Assembly: GCA_024734495.1 (NCBI GenBank)
Contig: JALMQS010000030.1
Span: forward strand, 10,208,378-10,272,377
DNA from: Forficula auricularia
Lineage: Eukaryota; Arthropoda; Insecta; Dermaptera; Forficulidae
Direction: 5' to 3'
Length of the DNA: 64,000 nt
In this document: positions 21,631 through 32,624 of the stretch, piece after piece
How positions within the stretch are numbered: the stretch's first letter is position 1
Layout of the letters: each line of letters begins with the position of its first letter
Notes under the pieces: generated by a model
Database searches by the model: none
The model's input: only the letters and a program-made list of their open reading frames with translations
Told to the model about the DNA's origin: nothing
Translations under genes and position numbers: made by a program

Positions 21631-22693
21631 GCATTTTTTTACTTTACCATACAGGGTATGGTCAAGTATTGTGATCGTGCTTGAAAAAAGCTGACGTGTT
21701 CTGATGTGGCCATCCACTTGACTTTGCCATACAACCTGGCCACTCTCTTATATTTAATAGTTAATGGAATTATTTATAATCATATAGGGGATGGGGGTTA
21801 GTTTATGCATTTTTAGACTTCTGGGGTCTGGGATTATGTATACAAAATTTGGTTGAGTTTGGTAAATGGCCAAGATTTTCATTTTTTGACCCCCCCCCCC
21901 CTACCCATTTTGGGCAGTTAGTTTTTGAATTTTTATACTTCAGGGTTCTACTGATTATGTATAAAAATTTGGTTGAGTTTGGTACAAGGACCTAGATTTT
22001 CATTTTGTGACACCACATCTCCCCTCTCATTTTGGGCGGTTAGTTTTTTGCATTTTTAGACTTCTGGGGTCCCGCTGATTATGTATACAAAATTTGGTTG
22101 AGTTTGCTCCAATGGCCTAGATTTTTAATTTTTAACACCCTCCCCCCTTCACCCCCCCCTTAATTTTAGGTCGATATCCATCAAAATCTAATCAGCTCTT
22201 AATCTCAGTGGAACAAAACTACTTGTGAAATTTGGTTTTGATATTCATACTAGTTTTCGAGCTGGCTCGTCCACAAAAATTTTGTAACGCCCAAACTAAC
22301 TAACTGACATTTTGACAAAACAATTATTATCTCAAAAAATATAATTTTCTCGATGTTCACTTATTAGGTCTTTTTTGTAGAGCAAAATGCCATGGTTTCG
22401 CTCAATTTTTTAATCAAAATGGTTTCAGCCGTTTTTGAGTTATTTCGAAAAAAGAAGGAAAAAAACACTTTTTTCATGCACGATTACAATACTTGACCAT
22501 ACCCTAGATAGATATAAAGTAAAAAGTGTTTTTTTTCCTTCTTTTTTGCGAAATATCTCAAAGACGGCTGAAACTATTTTGATTAAAAAAATTGAGCGAA
22601 ACCATGGGACATTTTGCTCTACAAAAAAGCTCTAATAAGTGAACATCAAAAAAATTAAAGTTTGGGGAAAGCGGTGTTGGTTTATAGTGAAAC

Positions 22694-22926
22694 ATATTAA
22701 ACACAGGAATTATTTAACGGGTTATAGTGGTGTTTCAAAAAAAAAAAAAAAAAAAAAAAAATTATATTCAGTTTTCTGTTAAACCTCCTGATGAAGGGTT
22801 CATAGCCCGAAATATGTATAGAGAATAAATAAAAAAAAAATCTCCAAAATAATTTAAAAGATTTTTTAATTTTTTAATTTTATTTCCTCTTTGTGAAACA
22901 CCACTATAACCCGTTAAATAATTCCT
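22694..22926. mobile_element. Foldback element inserted in the 22.5-23.5 kb repeat
   Basis: Arms ACAGGAATTATTTAACGGGT (left) and its complement at the right, with a long A-run (22737-22760) and a hammerhead-like motif in the centre. The host repeat resumes on the other side, which gives the insertion order. Confidence 0.7.
22784..22826 (+). ncRNA. Hammerhead-like ribozyme motif, A/U stem III
   Basis: CUC with GAG as stem I, CUGAUGA, one extra A, stem II GGG/CCC, GAAA, then AUAUGUAU (self-complementary with G-U pairs) and A before GAG. Related to 16316-16356 and 37802-37844. Confidence 0.6.
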
Positions 22927-23479
22927 GTATCGAAAAAATTATATTTTTCGAGATAATAATTGTTTTGTCAAAATGTCTGTTAGTCTGTCTGGTTGTCTGG
23001 TTGTTAGTTAGTCTGTGCGTACAAATTTTGTGGACGAGCTAGCTCGAAAACTAGTGTGAATATCAAAACCAAATTTCACACGTAGTTTTGGTCCATTAAG
23101 GTTAAGAGCTCATTAGATTTAATTAAATTAAGGGTGGTGGATGGGGGGTTAAAAATTAAAAATCTAGGCCATTTGAGCAAACTTAACCAAATTTTGTATA
23201 CATAATTATTGGGACCCCAGAAGTCTAAAAATGCAAAAACTAACCGCCCAAAATGGGGGGGGGGTGTTGGCTCATAAAATGAAAATATAGGCTCTTGTAC
23301 CTAACTCAATCAAATTTTGTATACGTAATCAGTGGAACCCCAGGAGTCTAAAAATGGAAATACCCCCTCCTCTAGATGATTATAAATAATTTCATTAAAT
23401 ATTAAATATAAGTGAGGGGCCAGGTTGTATGGTAAAGTCAAGTGGGTGGCCTCATCAAAACACGTCAGCTTAATTGATT

Positions 23480-24125
23480 CCCAAAAATTTTTTAGGAGCC
23501 TGATCTCTAAGATTTATAACCAAAAAAAGATCAAATATTAAAACAAAATATTTTATTTTCGACAACATTTTATTATATTTTTGTCAAATTAAAAATCCCG
23601 AAGAGCTTCTGCCTTGCCTCCTGAATATTTATAGCGCTGATGGTTGGTTCTGTGTTCTTTAAAATTTTCCGTTTGACGAATACCTACTTCCTTTACGGAT
23701 TTCCGTTGCATCTCTTGAAGATTTTTCCTATGAGATCAACTTTTTGATTTCTCTTGTAACATAGTAAAAATTATAATATTAAAAAAAATAATAAATGTTT
23801 TTGGAAAGGTGTCAGAAGTAAGAAGTTTGCGGATTTAACCAAAATCTAATCAGATCTACTTAAATCAGATTAAAATTTTCATCCAAACTTAGTTTAAATT
23901 AGCAAATATCATTAAAAACTCTTATCTAACAGAAAGGAGAAGTAGTCATGAACATATAAAAGAATTAAGAAGGGGGGGTCGAAAAATCCAAAACATCCAA
24001 CACAACTATTAATGGACGCTCCCTAATTAGAGAGTTTAAATTTTTTCAAAGCACAATTTATTTTTTTGAATTATTAAAATCCAAAAATTTATCATAATAA
24101 AGGAATATTAAAATTTGAATTTTTA
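23480..24125. other. No gene seen
   Basis: Mostly A+T-rich; AAGAAGGGGGGGTCGAAAAA near 23968 is a homopolymer-rich spot. No exon recognised. Confidence 0.4.
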
Positions 24126-24171
24126 TTTAATTAATTGTAATTATTGATAACACGAACAAATAATACAATAT

Positions 24172-24222
24172 AACTAGCGACGTTTCGATCGACTTATTCC
24201 GCGATCGTTCTCAAATATGAGC
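24172..24222 (-). ncRNA. Hammerhead-like motif, U3/A8 variant
   Basis: In place of CUGANGA the minus strand reads UUGAGAA, followed by one base, stem II GAUCG/CGAUC and GAAACGUC. The two changes are at positions 3 and 8, which pair with each other in the hammerhead, so U3-A8 would keep the pair. Stem I is weak in this copy. Confidence 0.45.
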
Positions 24223-24242
24223 ACCCACTCCGATTATAGGTA

Positions 24243-24291
24243 ATACTTGAGAAAGATCACAGAATAAGTCGATCGAAACGTCGTAGTTATA
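24243..24291 (+). ncRNA. Hammerhead-like motif, U3/A8 variant
   Basis: UAC with GUA as stem I, UUGAGAA, one A, stem II GAUC/GAUC, GAAACGUC. It has the same two paired core changes as the opposite arm. Confidence 0.45.
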
Positions 24292-25012
24292 TTGTATTAT
24301 TTGTTCGTGTTTAATAAATAATTATAATTAATTATGTGTGATTTAAATAAAAATTCAAATTTTCATCAAATTAATCACAAAAATAATAGCTTCAACAGCT
24401 TCATTACTAAAAGAATATTTTTTAACTTTAATTTTTTCAATAGATTTTATAAAATCTTTCATTTTCAATTAATTTTTGGTTATGAAATATTTTACTGATG
24501 TTCATTATTAGACTATATTTTCGCGTAATAAAAAAATCTCTTGTACAGTAAAAATGACATTTTGACAAGTAGTAAAAAAAATCAAATTTAAGACTTAAAA
24601 ATAAAACTTTATAAATCTCAAATATTCATTGAGACCTTTATAAAAAATAAAATTTTATTGAATCAAGGAGTTAATTATGACAATAATTATTTAAAGTAAT
24701 ATTATTACAAAAACGAACACTCTACATCTTATAGGCAGCAATTATTATACAATTCAATTTTTTATTACTCAAAAATGATATTTTGTTTAGCCTTTGTTAG
24801 CCTGATAAATCTTGAAGAATTTCTCATCTTGTTGAAGGGGAAATTGAAAGCATTTAAAATTTTTTTTTAATTTATATTTTTTTTTTATATTTCAACATGT
24901 CACTACTCAAATATAAATAAGTATATTAAGAAAATATAAAAAAATTCTAGTTATTTCGTGCAATATGAAATTAAAAGTCTAGAATCAAAGATCTTATTAG
25001 ATATGTAATATT

Positions 25013-25183
25013 GGGGTCAGGTAGCTAGGGGTTAGCGTGTCAGCCTGTTAACCAAGTGAACCCGGGTTCGAATCCGACTCGAGGCATCCGTGTAAAATCT
25101 GACCCCGGGGTAGAGACAAATTTAATTAAATAAGTAGTATCGTAAATTGACTTATGGCTAGAAAGGCCGAAGCCCCAAAAAAA
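25013..25183 (+). mobile_element. tRNA-derived SINE, full length
   Basis: Flanked by a perfect 14-base duplication AGATATGTAATATT (24999-25012 and 25184-25197) and ending in an A-run. The tRNA-like head has A box TAGCTAGGGGTTAG and B box GGTTCGAATCC; the body ends GGCTAGAAAGGCCGAAGCCC. Minus-orientation sister at 28071-28249. The intact duplication points to a fairly recent LINE-driven insertion. Confidence 0.85.
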
Positions 25184-25504
25184 AGATATGTAATATTAAA
25201 TCATAAAATATGAAATATGTAATTTGACACAATAATGTTCAAAAATCCATTTTCGTGCAGCCAGCTCTAAAAACGATTTTCATAAATAGCAAATTCTGGC
25301 ATTTTTTAGTGGTGATAAAAAAAATGAAACAAACTGGCTTATAATTAAACTGGTTTTTTCTAAAATAAATAGTAAATAATTAAAAATATTGCGTAGATCA
25401 CAATCCTTTAGGTTGGATGGGATTTCTATCAGAATGAAAACGTGTTGTGTTTTTTGATGATACATATTTTTTTTGCTGTGTCTCGGGTTGGGTGGGGATC
25501 TTAG

Positions 25505-25777
25505 GTGGTGTTCGGCGTTTATCAAGAGCGGGGCTTGTGTATTTATTCAAAAAGATGTCGATTACCGTTCGAGAACGACACGGCAAACTTTTTGGATATC
25601 GAGGGAGCATCATGGGCCAACAACAAGTCATTCATCTGGGACGATGGCATCTCGGATTGGTCCCGATGTTTTCGGAGAAACAACTTGACACTGGACAACT
25701 CTTCTTCCAACGGGACAATTGCATGCGACCATTGGGTTTACGATACTTCCATATACAAGAGCACAACGTTCACTGAG
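25505..25777 (+). CDS. SLC22 organic cation/carnitine transporter-like gene, exon A (extracellular loop)
   Basis: Open frame containing CRLPFENDTANF, WSRCFRRNN and HWVYDTSIYKSTTFTE, then donor GAG|GTTAGT at 25778, phase 0. This is the large loop between membrane segments 1 and 2 of SLC22 transporters. It has four cysteines (CRLP, CFRR, TIAC and an upstream one) and N-x-S/T sites at NDT, NKS, NLT, NSS and NGT. The true 5' border is unsure: either after CTTAG (25505) or after AAAAAG with the A of AGA-TGT (25555). The exon with the N-terminus and membrane segment 1 was not found upstream. It joins in frame to 29773. Confidence 0.8.
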
Positions 25778-25829
25778 GTTAGTAATTCATCAAGCAAATA
25801 AAACTCGGTTTCCTAAAAAAAATATTATA

Positions 25830-26690
25830 TTTAAAAAAAAAAGCACGCTTCTAAAAAGTACAAAATAATGTAATAATCAAAAAGCGTGGGACACTTTGTC
25901 GAAATTAATTAAAAGTACATGTTTCTGCGCCCCACACTTTTTACTTTCACATTTATATTCTTTAGAATATAATGGGAGAGTATTACGATGGTCAGTCTGG
26001 GTCCTGACTCTTTGAGAGCTTGAATCTCAGAAATGAAAAAAGTTAATTTCATTGACACTTGATAAATACACTAATTTTTAAAAAATCGTTGGAGCCTTTT
26101 TTGAGAAAAATTCAAAAAAAAAACGAAAAATCTTTCATGTAAATCTCCACTTCCGGTCTTCCGATTTCAGCCAAAAGCTTGATGTACCCCTTCAACCTTC
26201 AAGCCTATATCAAGCTTAAGTTTCGAATTTCGTATCTTATGGTTGCGAAACGCAGAAGGGTAAATTCTTTCGTACGTAAACATCAACTTCCAATTTTTCT
26301 ATTTTAGCCAAAATCTTGTTATACTTCTTGTAGTCTCTGTAGCTCTGGGACTTTCCGAAGACGAGAAATGAACGATTAAAATATTTATTTTACGACACTC
26401 CTAATTTACAACCCCTTCCTTAAATTCAATCGGATTAAAAATTTGACACAACTATTAACTCATAACAATTGATAAATACACTAATTTTTAAAAAATTGTT
26501 AGAGCCGTTTTTGAGAAAAAAACGAAATAAAGGAAGGGGGTGTAAATTAGTAGTGTCGCGATGTCTTCAAATAAATGAAAATGTGAAAGTCGTGTGGTGA
26601 ACACACCAGTTGATTGATTATTACATTGTTTTCTAAAGCATTTTAGAAGCGTGTTTTTTAGTTTTTTTTTTTTAAATATAATTCGTTTTT
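25830..26690. mobile_element. Element with CACGCTTCTAAAA inverted ends
   Basis: Left AAAAAAGCACGCTTCTAAAA, right inverted TTTTAGAAGCGTGTTTTTTA, in transporter intron 1. The interior includes GGGACACTTTGTCG and a repeated GATAAATACACTAATTTTT block (26065 and 26470). A piece occurs at 380-505. No transposase. Confidence 0.6.
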
Positions 26691-26845
26691 TTTACTTTTT
26701 TTAGTCTTAATTATTTTTATAGAGAAAAGTTTGCGAAATAAGGAACAGAAATGAAAGAGGAAACATGAAGAAAAAGACATTATATAGCTTTTCAAAAATT
26801 TTCAATGTATAAATCTTAATTTGTAAACTAATTTGAAATATTTGT

Positions 26846-26893
26846 GATAGACTCGATGATGAAGGCAATGCCTTCGAAACTATAGTCTCTAGA
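26846..26893 (+). ncRNA. Degenerate hammerhead-like motif
   Basis: AUGAUGA, GGC/GCC stem and GAAAC, followed by ACUAUAGU, a perfect palindrome in the stem III position, then C. The UAGA and UCUA flanks could pair. The first core base is not C and a few extra bases lie near it, so activity is doubtful. Confidence 0.35.
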
Positions 26894-27097
26894 AATAATT
26901 AAAAATTATTTTTATTTTAAAAAACAGAAGACTCTCTCATTTTATTTTTAACCTAGAATGAAATGTATTTATTTTTATTATTTTTATAGAGAAATGCTTG
27001 CGGAATTTAACAGAACAAACGTCACATTGATAGATAGATAAATACATACATACAGGTGAAGCTTATACATATATCGCGTTTAAAAATGTTGTCTTGT

Positions 27098-27599
27098 GCT
27101 TACAATGAGTGGCCAAATTATTATACTCATTTGAAAAATATATCTTTAATACGTTTTTAAAGGTTTAGCTTACTATTAAATTGATAAAATCATTTCAATT
27201 GTTATCTTTAGAGGTTTATTAGCTTAGGACAATACAAATTCAAAATACAATTTCAATGTTTAATGAATCCTACACTTTCGAACAATCACAACATATTGTA
27301 TGCGCTGCGACTTTCTGGTAATGGATTTTTTGGCTATTTCTTGAAATGCAGGTGTATTGTGACATGCTTTCATAATATTTTCTATCAAGTCCCTTTTGTT
27401 AGTAATTATTTTATCTTTGCAAAATTCCTTTTTAGGGCCGCCCATACATTTTCGAACGGGTTGAGGTCTGGCGAGTTGCCAGGCTAGTCCAAAAGGGTTA
27501 TTAGGACTAGATTACTACTAGATTTTTTAAAAAGTTTGAATAAAATAAATTTACTTGATAAAAATCATTTGGGTATAATAATTTCGGCCACCCACTGTA
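27098..27599 (-). mobile_element. Tc1/mariner-type element, internally deleted
   Basis: Ends CAATGAGTGGCCAAATTATT (left) and, reversed, CAGTGGGTGGCCGAAATTAT, each next to TA, the target duplication of this superfamily. On the minus strand a transposase C-terminus is left: PGNSPDLNPFENVWAALKR, with TAG for the Trp before PGN, then a frame change to NKRDLIENIMKACH. Only about 500 of the usual 1300-1700 bases remain. Confidence 0.8.
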
Positions 27600-28070
27600 A
27601 TACAAGGTTGCTATAATTATTCCGTAAAATTTTAACGTCTAAATCAGTGTTTCTCAAATTTTTTGGTCCTTGACCTCCTTTGCACTTAAAAATTTCCAAG
27701 GAGACCCCCCGAAGAATGGGTATGTCTTGAAAAACATCCAAGAGTGGGGATTTGATCCATAATCAATTTATATGTGACCTCCAAATATTTTTCGCCATCC
27801 CATCCCTGCACTTTGAGAATCACTGGTCTAAATGCCTAAAGGGTATGCAACCGAATGTCTTTGGGCAACGCGAGTCTACCTTGCAGACCTTTTACAAATA
27901 TAATCCAAATTTACTGGCTTTCCCTTTCTTGGACCAGCTTTTAGCATGAGGGCACCCCTTAAAAATGACAAACATTCATTAAAATTTTTTTGGCTGATTA
28001 ATATGTTTCTAGATATTTAATCTATTTAACAAAAAAATCTGTTAAACACAAAACAAAATTAATACGAATT

Positions 28071-28249
28071 TTTTTTTTGGCTTTTCGGCCTTTTTAGCCA
28101 TAAGCCACTTTACGATACTATATATTTATTTTTCAAATTTGTCTCTACCCCCGGGGTCAGATTTTAGCCGGATGCCTCGAGTCGGATTCGAACCCGGGTC
28201 CACTTGGTTAGCAGGATGACGCGCTACCACCTGGCCTAATCCGACCCCA
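28071..28249 (-). mobile_element. tRNA-derived SINE, full length, opposite orientation
   Basis: Flanked by a 10-base duplication AATACGAATT (28061-28070 and 28250-28259). On the minus strand B box GGTTCGAATCC and tail GGCTAAAAAGGCCGAAAAGC. Same family as 25013-25183, about 3 kb away in the same intron. Confidence 0.85.
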
Positions 28250-28259
28250 AATACGAATT

Positions 28260-29205
28260 ATATTTTATACATTTATTTTTGTTATTGATTACATAAAATT
28301 ATTATTTATTTCAATTTTTTCTTCTTAGCAACCTTATTATTAAAGACAGGATTTTCGTGCTGTAAAATCCTCACTTCCTACAAAGACATCATCAACATTT
28401 AAAGCAATTTCATATCCTAGTTATGGTATACAATCATAAATTAAAATTGTATAAAAATAAGGGAACACATGCACTTTAATCAATTAATTAAATGTCATTT
28501 CATCTGTACAAACCTCGCAGCATCAAGCCATTAGACTACATATTTTAAATTTATCAAGAAAAAATATTATATTTTTTTTTTAATAAATTTTTTTTATGTT
28601 AAATAGATTAAATAGCTACATATATCAAATTATAAGTAAGGACGCCGTTTCTAAAAATGCGGTTCTTACTTCACTATTAAAACTCAAATCAGCTAACTAG
28701 GACTGTAACAACCTTCGATTAAAATAAATATGTTTAATTAATTGAATTCTGAATTACAAACAGGTTAATACAAGGTTGTTATAATTATTAGATAAAATTT
28801 GTTAGTGTAGTCTAAATCAGTGTTTTTTAAACTTTTTGTTCCTCCCCCGTTTTGAACTTAAAATTTAAACGGGTATGTCTTGAAAACATCCCGGAGTGTA
28901 TTTGATCCGTCATCAATTTTTTTGCTACCATCCAAATATGTATTTTTTACGTCCCCCATGGGTAGTTTCAGGATCTCAATCCCAATCGGCTTAAATTAAT
29001 AAACATTTCTTGACTATTTTTAACACGGTGGGTCCTTTTCTGAATTTAATTTACAGAAAGAAAGTCCCAGTAACTTATTTAGTTTTATTAAACTTCAGGT
29101 CCACTTTAGAGGGTTTTTTTGATAAAAGTAATTTAAATTGTTTTTAAGGAATTTGGTGTTGGTACTTGGTGAAACATTTTTTAAATTATTGATAAAAATA
29201 ATTGG
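28260..29205. other. Transporter intron, no gene seen
   Basis: Contains a second diverged version of the sequence at 27600-27800 (ATACAAGGTTG..ATAATTATT..AAATCAGTGTTT at about 28771 versus 27602), so this intronic block was duplicated around the SINE. Otherwise A+T-rich. Confidence 0.5.
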
Positions 29206-29211
29206 TAGGTT

Positions 29212-29405
29212 TCATATTAAGATATAAAATAAAACGAATTTATTTTTGGAGAGTTTTAATCTCGATATATATGTCGGGTGGCTAACCCATCTTCAGGAGC
29301 GACAGAAAGTAAAAGATGGGTTAGCTACGCGAAATCTATATATCGAGATTAAAGTCTCTTCCAAAATAAATTCGTTTTATTTTTATATCTTAATGTGAAA
29401 CCTAC
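29212..29405. mobile_element. Foldback element with hammerhead-like motifs
   Basis: Arms GGTAGGTTTCATATTAAGAT (left) and the mirror near 29385-29405, covering AATAAAACGAATTTATTTT on both sides. A partial relative is at 37745-37860. It lies 370 bases upstream of exon B. Confidence 0.65.
29262..29300 (-). ncRNA. Hammerhead-like motif with core mutation
   Basis: CUGAAGA, one U, stem II GGGU/ACCC, then GACA instead of GAAA, and the A/U palindrome before C-GAG. The A-to-C change in the GAAA block should inactivate it. The other arm keeps GAAA but lost the CUGA half. Confidence 0.45.
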
Positions 29406-29772
29406 CAAGTATTTTTTTATCCAGTAATTTAAATGAGAAGAAAAAGAGAAAAAATTTCAAGAACTTCTTGGACAACTGTTTAAAACTTTTCTTCTCATCA
29501 ACAAAAAAAATTGGGCCCTATATTTTTTTAATTATAAGGTTTGTTTACAAAGACCTAGGCTTGAAATAGTTCACAAACATATTATTATGATGTTATAGTG
29601 AAATTTGCTTCTAAAGGTCATTGATTCTTTGATTTTACTACAAGCAGTATGGAAAGTACTTATTGTGGACCAGCATGAAAATTGTTGTTTCGAAATATCT
29701 CAAAAATGGTTAAATTTATTTCACTAAAAGAAAATGAACACTTTTATTTATTCTTGAAACATTTGTTTCCAG

Positions 29773-29876
29773 TGGAACTTCGTATGCGATGACCTGTGGC
29801 TCCGAGCTCTCGGAGATTCTCTCTTCATGCTTGGGGAGTCTCTTGGATCACTTATATTTGGCGACCTTTCTGACAG
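29773..29876 (+). CDS. SLC22 transporter-like gene, exon B (membrane segment 2)
   Basis: Acceptor TTTGTTTCCAG, donor GACAG|GTAATT; 104 bases, entering in phase 0 and leaving in phase 2. It encodes WNFVCDDLWLRALGDSLFML, then GESLGSLIFGDLSDR. E-W-x-x-V-C-D after the loop and G-x-L-S-D-R at the first cytoplasmic loop are signatures of SLC22 and of the major facilitator superfamily. The Asp-Arg pair is completed by YGRRP in exon C. Confidence 0.9.
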
Positions 29877-30409
29877 GTAATTCATACTTCATTCTATGTT
29901 GAAAGCCCTTTTAAAATACATTATTGAGATCTCTTAAATATCCCTGCTAACATGTTACACAACGTAAATAAACAATTCATGTTATTACTTTCATAAATTT
30001 TCCATTCGCTATCATTCTATCTAGAAATTTTTTGCCGGTCATGTGTTTCTGCACATCTGTTCTGCCGCCAGGCAGTCTACTACAGTTAGTCCAATTATAA
30101 TAACTTGTTTTTTCCAGCTATTAATATTACATCATTTTTCGAAAGAATTAGTACGTTCTTAATTTTTAAGAAGTATGTATCAATGAATCGTAATAAAGAT
30201 TTAATATTTAAAACACTTTTAGAAAATTATAAACCTAGGATTTAATTTTAATTAAATACATTTTTTTCGAAAATTAATTCCACCTGAATATAATATACTT
30301 CACTTATTATATCTAAGTGAAAGTAAAGAATGTTAAGAAATCTTTATTTCAAAATTATTTAAAATATCAATTTTATTATCTCAACAAGTTCCAGACCAAG
30401 CCTTCGACA

Positions 30410-30750
30410 GCAATAGAACAGTTGAGTCCTAAAGAGGATTCTGCGCAAAATTTGGTCCAAATAGGCTTTAAACTCCATCCCCCCTCATTTTGAGTAGCTG
30501 ATTTTTGCACAAATAATATTTCCACATGTACTTAAAGAATAAATGAGAAAAATTCTTCTAGATCAGTCAAAGAACGGCCTAGAATTTTAACTTTCTAATG
30601 CACCCATTTTGGGTAGTTAATTTTTACTCCAATAGTTCTACGGGGTCATAAAGAGTAATTAAGCAAAATTTGGTTCAGATGGGTCACCAGACCTAAAAGC
30701 TTATAGCGAACAAACATCCAAACAAACTTTCTCATTTATATCTATATCCG
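30410..30750. other. Diverged repeat block
   Basis: Weakly related to the ACTTTACCATACAGGG repeats (alternating AAAATTTGGTCCAAATAGGC and CCCCCTCATTTTGAGTAGCT units, then ACAAACATCCAAACAAAC). Runs directly into the hAT-like MITE. Confidence 0.45.
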
Positions 30751-30914
30751 AGAGGTGAACCGCGATTGGAATTAGGTGTACACCGTCTTTGGAATTATTT
30801 GGAATTACTTTGGAATTCATTAGATAATCTATTGTCATCTATTGTATTCTACTTGGAAATGAAAGTGGAAGTGAAAGTAGGTGTACACGATTTTAGGTCG
30901 CGGTTCACCCCTCA
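30750..30914. mobile_element. hAT-like MITE, complete
   Basis: Ends CGAGAGGTGAACCGCGAT and, reversed, TGAGGGGTGAACCGCGAC. Flanking octamers TCTATATC and ACTATACC match at 6 of 8, as expected for an older duplication. It contains GGTGTACACC and the stretch TCTACTTGGAAATGAAAGTG. Confidence 0.8.
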
Positions 30915-31017
30915 ACTATACCTATACTATGGAAGATAAGACCATTTATTATTTTTAATCAAAATAATACATATAACTATTATTATCATTTCCATAACTT
31001 TTAAGGAGTTAGGTGTT

Positions 31018-31182
31018 TGTTCTAGGTGAAACATAATAATAAAACTTGAGCAAGATGCGAGGTATTTATTTATTTATTTATTTATTTATTACAACTTTTG
31101 GCCTTCGAAAAGATGCGAGGTAGGTTTCACAAAAAAAATTACCTCGCATCTTGCTCAAGTATTATTATTATATTATCATTTC
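31018..31182. repeat. Foldback with a TTTA microsatellite in the loop
   Basis: TTGAGCAAGATGCGAGGTA (31048) and its complement near 31140-31160 flank (TTTA)n and a GATGCGAGGTAGGTTTCAC copy. Borders unclear. Confidence 0.5.
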
Positions 31183-31260
31183 CGTCCATAATTTCTATTA
31201 ATTTGAAAGTTTATATTAGAAAATAAGGACAAGTTTTTATCTGTGACTTTTTTATTTATC

Positions 31261-31300
31261 AACCAACGTTTCGTCGACATTGCCGACTTCTTCAGGGCTT
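31261..31300 (-). ncRNA. Hammerhead-like ribozyme motif, intact core
   Basis: Stem I AGCC/GGUU (one G-U), CUGAAGA, one A, stem II GUCG/CGAC, GAAACGUU with self-complementary ACGU. Confidence 0.65.
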
Positions 31301-31329
31301 CTACAATTATAAGAACATTATGATATGAA

Positions 31330-31369
31330 TTATCTGAAGAAGTCGGCAAAGTCGACGAAACGTTGGTTG
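31330..31369 (+). ncRNA. Hammerhead-like ribozyme motif, intact core, poor stem I
   Basis: CUGAAGA, one A, stem II GUCG/CGAC, GAAACGUU. The sequence 5' of the core has been replaced (UUAU instead of AGCC), so stem I is not formed. Confidence 0.5.
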
Positions 31370-31974
31370 ATAAATAAAAAAGTCACACATAAAAACTTGT
31401 CGTTATTTTCCTAATATAAACTTTCAAATTAATACATATAACTTGAAATTTTCAACTACAATGCTTTGATAGACTGATATCAACACTTATAGGGCCCCGA
31501 TCTCCTTACGAATGGATCCTTAAAAAGCCTCAAACCTAGGGTGATCTAAGATACTTTTATTTCGTGGATTCGACTATAATAAAATTCATTTTCATTGTGT
31601 TGCATTTAGTGTAAATTTAATAGTGCTAACAAATGATTATTATCAGTGCGCACATAGAAATTTTAGCCACATTAGTTATCTTTTTATTTCAAAACGTCTA
31701 AGAGATTACAACACAATTGTTGACGCTACGAAGCTGTAAACTTTTTATTCATTTGACAAATATTTATCTAATTTATAAGAAAAAATTATATTTTATTTTT
31801 TTGACCCCATATAAAATTCGACCTTCAGCAAAATAATCATTCTATCAAAATTTTAATAAGATTTTTAATATGTGTGAAAATTAATACATATAACTTGTGA
31901 ATTTCAAGTTTGTTTCTTATTTACAATTGTTTACAGACAGACAAACATTGTAGGGACACTAATAAGATCCCGTT

Positions 31975-32612
31975 TCTTACTTTACCATACAGGACATAAA
32001 AAACTGAACGAAACCATGGCATTTCGCTCTACAAAAAAGCCCTAATAAGTGAACATCGAAAAAATTATATTTTTCGATATAATAATTGTTTTGTCAAAAT
32101 GTCTGTTAGTTTGTTAGTTAGTCTGTCTGTTAGTTAGTCTGTGTGTTACCAAATTTTTGTGGACGAGCTAGCTCAAAAACTAGTTTGAATATCAAAACCA
32201 AATTTCACAGGTGGTTTTGGTCCATTGAGATTAAGAGCTGATTAGATTTTGGTGCATATCGACCCAAAATTAAGGGGGTGGAGGGGGGGTTAAAAATTAA
32301 AAATCTAGGCCATTTGACCATACTCAAACAAATTTTGTATACATAATCAGTGGGACCCCAGAAGTCTAAAAATGCAAAAACTAACCGCCCAAAATGGGAG
32401 AGGGGGGGTGCAGGGTCAAAAAATTATTTGACCAAACTCAACCAAATTTTCTATACATAATCAGTGGGCCGCCAGAAGACTAAAAATGCAAAAACTAACC
32501 ACCCTCCCCTACATGATTATAAATAATTTTATTAAATATTAAATATAAGTGAGGGGCCACGTTGTATAGTAAAGTCAAGTGGATGGCCACATCAGAACAC
32601 GTCAGCTTATTT
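31975..32612 (+). repeat. ACTTTACCATACAGGG repeat copy
   Basis: From CTTACTTTACCATACAGG to ACACGTCAGCTTA, with the AATATCAAAACCAAATTTCA and GGGGGGGTTAAAAATTAAAA blocks. About 100 bases after the 5' end are missing compared with 54898-55472. Confidence 0.65.
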
Positions 32613-32624
32613 TTGAACGCAATC

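Larger units (their letters stand above)
21634..23470. repeat. Two head-to-head ACTTTACCATACAGGG repeats with nested foldback
   Basis: 21634-21690 is a 5' end, 21692 to about 22510 is a minus-orientation copy (from AGCTGACGTGTTCTGATG to CTTGACCATACCCTA), and about 22511-23468 is a plus copy ending ACACGTCAGCTTA. The plus copy is split at 22670-22926 by a foldback element carrying a hammerhead-like motif. Long poly(C)/(G) runs occur near 21890 and 23263. Confidence 0.65.
24130..24345. mobile_element. Foldback element with U3/A8 hammerhead-like variants
   Basis: Arms AATTGTAATTATT..CACGAACAAATAATACAA and their mirror at 24280-24330 face each other around about 60 bases. Both arms carry the variant motif. 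A single related copy is at 57245-57292. Confidence 0.65.
31200..31435. mobile_element. Compact foldback with two hammerhead-like motifs
   Basis: A short version of the 13.06-13.75 kb element. Arms from AATTTGAAAGTTTATATTAG to its mirror at 31415-31435 include one intact hammerhead-like motif each, facing in opposite directions, only about 30 bases apart. Confidence 0.7.

Noticed and set aside
25447..25776. Longer 109-residue frame over transporter exon A
   Set aside because: Wrong frame: the frame with CRLPFENDT and the in-phase link to WNFVCDD is the transporter one.
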